Virus record (IMG/VR): IMGVR_UViG_3300034061_001626
Span: 1-27,204 of that record
DNA length: 27,204 bases
Source: a virus
Reading direction: 5' to 3' (one strand)
Shown: positions 24,211 through 27,204 of the stretch, piece by piece
How the letters are laid out: the number at the start of each line of letters is the position of its first letter
Position numbering within the stretch: position 1 is the first letter of the stretch
Made by a program: the position numbers and the translations under genes
The notes under the pieces: model-generated
Seen by the model: only the letters and a program-made list of their open reading frames with translations
Databases searched by the model: none
Told to the model about the DNA's origin: nothing

Positions 24211-24621
24211 ATGATAAAATTAGTATCAGCAAGAGATCCTAAATGGACTAGTCCAGAAAAAGTAAGTATAGATATTATTGCACGATTTGAAGGAGTGGAT
24301 GAAGATTTTCCTTTTACTGCAACTCCTTGGGATGAAATGGAACATGGTAAAGATATTTTTGAAAGAGCAAAAGCAGGTGAATTTGGTTCAGTACAAGATT
24401 GGCAAGATGTTCCATATGAAGAAAAAATTCAACAAGCTAGACACGACAGAAATGTTCTTTTAGTAGAACTTGATAATATAGTGAATAATCCACTGAGATG
24501 GAATTCATATACAGAAGAATACAAACAGCAACTTGCAACATATAGACAATACCTACTTGATGTTCCCGATCAAGAAGGATTCCCATATAATGTAGTATGG
24601 CCAAATAAGCCATGGGAATAA
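24211..24621 (+). CDS. Tail fibre assembly chaperone-like protein
   Basis: A 136-residue protein whose ATG follows the fibre stop by one base. The N-terminal half is an acidic beta domain (EKVSIDIIARFEGVDEDFPF). The C-terminal half has the signature of phage tail-fibre assembly/tail assembly chaperone proteins: a helix with R-x-x-L-L-V-E-L-D, then NNPLRWNSYTEEYKQQLATYRQ, LLDVPDQEGFPYNVVWPNKP. The spacing of R...L...YR..L.D.P.Q..FP..V.WP..P is characteristic (family knowledge, as in lambda Tfa/Mu-type fibre assembly proteins and their DUF relatives). Its place straight after the 496-aa fibre argues that this fibre is its client. No frameshift signal is needed: the frame is intact. Confidence 0.72.
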   Translation: MIKLVSARDPKWTSPEKVSIDIIARFEGVDEDFPFTATPWDEMEHGKDIFERAKAGEFGSVQDWQDVPYEEKIQQARHDRNVLLVELDNIVNNPLRWNSYTEEYKQQLATYRQYLLDVPDQEGFPYNVVWPNKPWE

Positions 24622-24624
24622 ATA
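24617..24624 (+). promoter_or_regulatory. Candidate T4-type late promoter (AATAAATA) ahead of gp13
   Basis: AATAAATA fits the NATAAATA late consensus and overlaps the chaperone stop codon. It lies 28 bases before the gp13 ATG, which has GGAG at 24644-24647. It would start a separate transcript for the neck/tail genes. The motif is short in AT-rich DNA. Confidence 0.4.
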
Positions 24625-24652
24625 GAAAGATATAACATAAATTGGAGAAGAA

Positions 24653-25432
24653 ATGGCGTCAATTACCAACAGACAAGAGTTTAAAGATTACTGTCTGCGC
24701 CGACTAGGATTTCCTGTAATTGATATTAACATAGATGATGAACAGGTAGAGGACAGAATTGATGATGCCATGCAATACTGGCAAGACTATCATTTTGATG
24801 GCCTCCAAAAAGTGTATTATATTAAGGCAGTGACTCAGCAAGATATAGATCAACGATATATTGATATGAGACCATCTGTCACCAAAGACGCTGCAAATAA
24901 TTCATTAAACATTGTCGGTGTAACTCGTATATTTCCTATTCAAGATTCACAGGCAACTATTAATATGTTTGACCTGAGATATCAATTGCGTCTGAACGAA
25001 CTCTACGACTTTACTTCAGCATCTTATATCAACTATACAATGACAATGCAACACCTGCGTTCTTTAGAAATATTATTTACTGGTGAAGTACCTATTCGTT
25101 TTCAAAGACACATGCACAAACTCTTTATCGATTGGGCATGGGGATACTCAGAAGCACCTGTTGGTACTATTGTCGTTGCTGAATGCTATGCTATGATTAA
25201 TCCAGATGTCTATAATGCTGTCTGGGATGATCGTTGGCTCAAACGATATGCTACAGCCCTCATCAAACGCAATTGGGGAGACAACCTTAAAAAATTCCAA
25301 GGTGTTCAGTTGCTAGGTGGTGTCACATTGAACGGCGATAAAATTTATGAAGATGCCGTAGATGAAATAAAACAATTGGAAGAAGAAATGGAATCCAATT
25401 ATGGTGCTCCGTTAGAGTGGTTTATGAACTAA
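24653..25432 (+). CDS. 13: Neck protein gp13
   Basis: The homologue of T4 gp13, which with gp14 forms the neck that closes the DNA-filled head and receives the tail. The N-terminus (ITNRQEFKDYCLRRLGFPVI, then DINIDDEQVEDRIDDAMQYW) and QDYHFDG are typical of gp13 from aquatic T4-like phages. Later landmarks are MFDLRYQLRLNELYDFTSAS near 104, HKLFIDWAWG near 155, and the C-terminal DRWLKRYATALIKRNWGDNL with KFQGVQLLGGVTLNGD. The length of 259 residues is somewhat shorter than T4 gp13 (309). The start is set by GGAG at 24644-24647. The gp14 gene follows one base after the stop, the standard 13-14-15 order. Confidence 0.92.
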   Translation: MASITNRQEFKDYCLRRLGFPVIDINIDDEQVEDRIDDAMQYWQDYHFDGLQKVYYIKAVTQQDIDQRYIDMRPSVTKDAANNSLNIVGVTRIFPIQDSQATINMFDLRYQLRLNELYDFTSASYINYTMTMQHLRSLEILFTGEVPIRFQRHMHKLFIDWAWGYSEAPVGTIVVAECYAMINPDVYNAVWDDRWLKRYATALIKRNWGDNLKKFQGVQLLGGVTLNGDKIYEDAVDEIKQLEEEMESNYGAPLEWFMN

Positions 25433-25433
25433 T

Positions 25434-26321
25434 ATGCCAGTTAGCCACTATTTCAATAATTATAATGCTAAGTACACCGAACAGCGTTTGGTGGAAGATT
25501 TGATTGTTGAATCCATTAAGATAATGGGTGTGGGCTGTTATTATATTCCTAATTCTAATGATGCTGCAAGAGACTTGCTATTTGGGGAAGATCCTCTCAA
25601 GAAATTTACCGCAGCGTACCCTATCGAATTATATCCAAGTAATGTCATGGACTACAAAGGAGATAAAGACTTCTTTAGTAAATTTGGTCTTGAAATTAAG
25701 AACCATATGACTGTAGTAATGTCAAAAAGAAGTTTTCTTCAAAGAGTTCCTGTTGATCCTAAATATGATAGACCAAAAGATGGTGACTTAATTTATATTC
25801 CTCCACTCAATGGTGTAGGCGAATTGTATGAAATCAAGTTTGTTAACCAAGACATGGACATGGCTATGCTTGGTCGTAGAGTACCATATTTCTATGAATT
25901 AGAATTAGAGAAATTCAAGTATTCACATGAAACTATCAATACTGGTATTCCCGATATTGATATTGTACAGCAAGAAGATGCGTATGCACAAAGATTTAAA
26001 TTAACTGGAGTTTCGGGTGTTTTTGCTATAGGAGAAACTATTTTTGTTAGCCCAGATATTACTTTAGCAAATGCAACTACGACAGGTATTATTGCAGCTT
26101 ATGACTCCGTATCTGCAAACTTGGATATCAATACGATAGTAGGAACATTCTCTGTTGGTAATTTAGCTAGAGGAGCAACATCAAACGCTAGAGCAACTTT
26201 ATCAACAACGAACATATATGAACATGCAGAGTATTATGCAGACTATGACAATAAACAAATTAATGCAGAAGCTAATTCTATAATTGACTTCTCAGAAAGC
26301 AATCCTTTTGGTAACATATAA
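25434..26321 (+). CDS. 14: Neck protein gp14
   Basis: The homologue of T4 gp14, partner of gp13 in the neck ring. Recognisable parts are the N-terminal HYFNNYNAKYTEQRLVEDLI, VESIKIMGVGCYYIPN, and YPIELYPSNVMDYKGDKDFF, and the central SKFGLEIKNHMTVVMSKRSF followed by RPKDGDLIYIPP. At 295 residues it is longer than T4 gp14 (256). The excess is explained by a small beta module at about residues 188-260 (VFAIGETIFVSPDITLANAT, then FSVGNLARGATSNARATLS). The same kind of module is seen in gp8, gp15 and the DUF4815-like protein of this window. The C-terminus (NAEANSIIDFSESNPFGNI) is the typical gp14 ending. Its TAA shares one base with the gp15 ATG. Confidence 0.92.
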   Translation: MPVSHYFNNYNAKYTEQRLVEDLIVESIKIMGVGCYYIPNSNDAARDLLFGEDPLKKFTAAYPIELYPSNVMDYKGDKDFFSKFGLEIKNHMTVVMSKRSFLQRVPVDPKYDRPKDGDLIYIPPLNGVGELYEIKFVNQDMDMAMLGRRVPYFYELELEKFKYSHETINTGIPDIDIVQQEDAYAQRFKLTGVSGVFAIGETIFVSPDITLANATTTGIIAAYDSVSANLDINTIVGTFSVGNLARGATSNARATLSTTNIYEHAEYYADYDNKQINAEANSIIDFSESNPFGNI

Positions 26322-27204
26322 TGTCCAATTATCACAGAATCATTAGAAAACTTGTTGTTGGTTTTGGTAGTTTGTTTGATAACATCACCTTAACTCGCTA
26401 CAAAACAGATGGCACCGAAGATAGAAAAGTCAAGGTGCCTATTATCTATGCTCCAAAAGAAAAATATGTTGCTCGTCTAGTAGGTGATCCAGACTTAAAT
26501 AAGAAAGTTCAAATTACATTACCTAGAATGTCTTTTGATTTGATAAGTATGGAATATGACGCATCAAGAAAACAAATAACTAATTTAAAGACTACAGCAG
26601 CATCAGGAAATCCTAACGCAAAGCTTTCACAGTATACTCCTGTACCATATAACTTTGAGTTTTCATTATACATTTATGTCAGAAATATAGAAGATGGTAC
26701 TCAAATAATAGAACATATATTACCGTTTTTTACTCCTGAGTACACAATAAAACTAAATCTTATTCCTACGATGGGTGTAACAAAAGAAGTACCAATTAAT
26801 TTAAACTCAGTAAACTATGATATTGAGTATGAAGGATTGCAAGACTCTGATGCTAGAGTAATTATTTGGACTTTAAATTTTACAGCAAAAGCTTTTGTAT
26901 ATGGTGCAGTATCTCAAGCAAAGATAATCAAAAATTCTTTTGTCAACATATTAGATTTAGATTCATCTGTTAATGATGGAAAAGTTACTTTCAATATGAG
27001 TCCTGCCGGCTTTGGGATTTACAAAGAAGGTGAAACAGTTTATCAAGGATATTCATTAGATACCGCTAGTGCTACTGGTACAGTATTATATTACAGTAAC
27101 ACCACGGATCAAATGGTAATTACTGATATAAATGGTGGGTTTAAAACAAATACAGAAATTATAGGACTAGATTCTTTCGCAGAATATACTTTATTATCAG
27201 TTGA
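26321..27204 (+). CDS. 15: Tail terminator/sheath stabiliser gp15, 3' end outside window
   Basis: The frame opens at the ATG at 26321 (TAATG junction with gp14) and stays open to the window edge: 294 codons plus two bases. It matches T4 gp15, the hexameric protein that caps the tail tube and sheath and joins the tail to the neck. Shared landmarks are an N-terminal helix with GSLFDNITLTRYKTDGTEDR (T4 GDLFSNIQIKRQ), VPIIYAPKEKYVARL (T4 VPITYASKEHFMMKL), ITLPRMSFDLISMEYDASRK, QYTPVPYNFEFSLYIYVR, and QIIEHILPFFTPEYTIKLNL. The T4 protein has 272 residues. Here a C-terminal extension from about residue 225 on carries a GETVYQG...ATGTV...GGFKTN small beta module and continues past the window. Confidence 0.92.
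   Translation, partial: MSNYHRIIRKLVVGFGSLFDNITLTRYKTDGTEDRKVKVPIIYAPKEKYVARLVGDPDLNKKVQITLPRMSFDLISMEYDASRKQITNLKTTAASGNPNAKLSQYTPVPYNFEFSLYIYVRNIEDGTQIIEHILPFFTPEYTIKLNLIPTMGVTKEVPINLNSVNYDIEYEGLQDSDARVIIWTLNFTAKAFVYGAVSQAKIIKNSFVNILDLDSSVNDGKVTFNMSPAGFGIYKEGETVYQGYSLDTASATGTVLYYSNTTDQMVITDINGGFKTNTEIIGLDSFAEYTLLSV

Overview
The window is a block of virion structural genes from a T4-like (myovirus) phage. All genes lie on the + strand and are packed head to tail, with gaps mostly of a few tens of bases and several 1-11 base overlaps. The DNA is AT-rich with A/T-ending codons, except for a few clearly GC-richer patches. The end genes fix the identity. A baseplate wedge gp8 homologue lies at 1093-2475. 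The neck and tail-completion genes gp13, gp14 and gp15 lie at 24653-27204, and gp15 runs off the right edge. Proteins of this style, with marine-type gp8/gp13/gp14/gp15 and a DUF4815-type giant structural protein, are typical of aquatic T4-like phages of cyanobacteria, SAR11 and relatives. No host can be named from this window.

Layout. 1-1082: C-terminal part of a fibre or beta-helix structural protein whose start lies outside the window. 1093-2475: gp8. 2485-7902: a 1,805-residue DUF4815-like structural protein ending in a Hint (hedgehog/intein) self-processing domain. 7926-10118: a 730-residue protein that looks like the C-terminal half of the same giant family. 10120-10341: a small coiled-coil protein. 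10343-24209: an adhesion array of fibre and adhesin genes. It contains two long fibres ending in S74 intramolecular chaperone domains (986 and 1,087 aa), two glycine-rich tip-like proteins (424 and 247 aa) flanking a 78-aa protein, a 116-aa Ig-like small protein, a 99-aa mini-fibre, an 812-aa fibre with YadA-like head repeats, a 205-aa coiled-coil protein and a 496-aa fibre. 24211-24621: a tail-fibre assembly chaperone-like protein. 24653-27204: gp13, gp14 and partial gp15.

How the parts fit. gp8 and its neighbours build the baseplate wedge and periphery. The fibre array supplies interchangeable receptor-binding parts, probably folded with help from the S74 domains (which self-cleave) and the assembly chaperone. 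gp13/gp14/gp15 close the head-tail junction and the tail tube.

The most unusual feature is the Hint domain at the end of the first half of the split DUF4815-type protein. It keeps the first cysteine and the TxxH motif but lacks the terminal His-Asn of inteins, so it should cleave or transfer rather than splice. Other points of interest are a 131-bp direct repeat placed just before the two glycine-rich tips, a shared C-terminal DGGSF/DGGTF tag on three consecutive genes, small domains that recur in unrelated structural proteins, and a GC-rich hairpin in the largest intergenic gap. There is no gap over 300 bases without a gene, and I see no tRNA, CRISPR array, insertion sequence or integrase.
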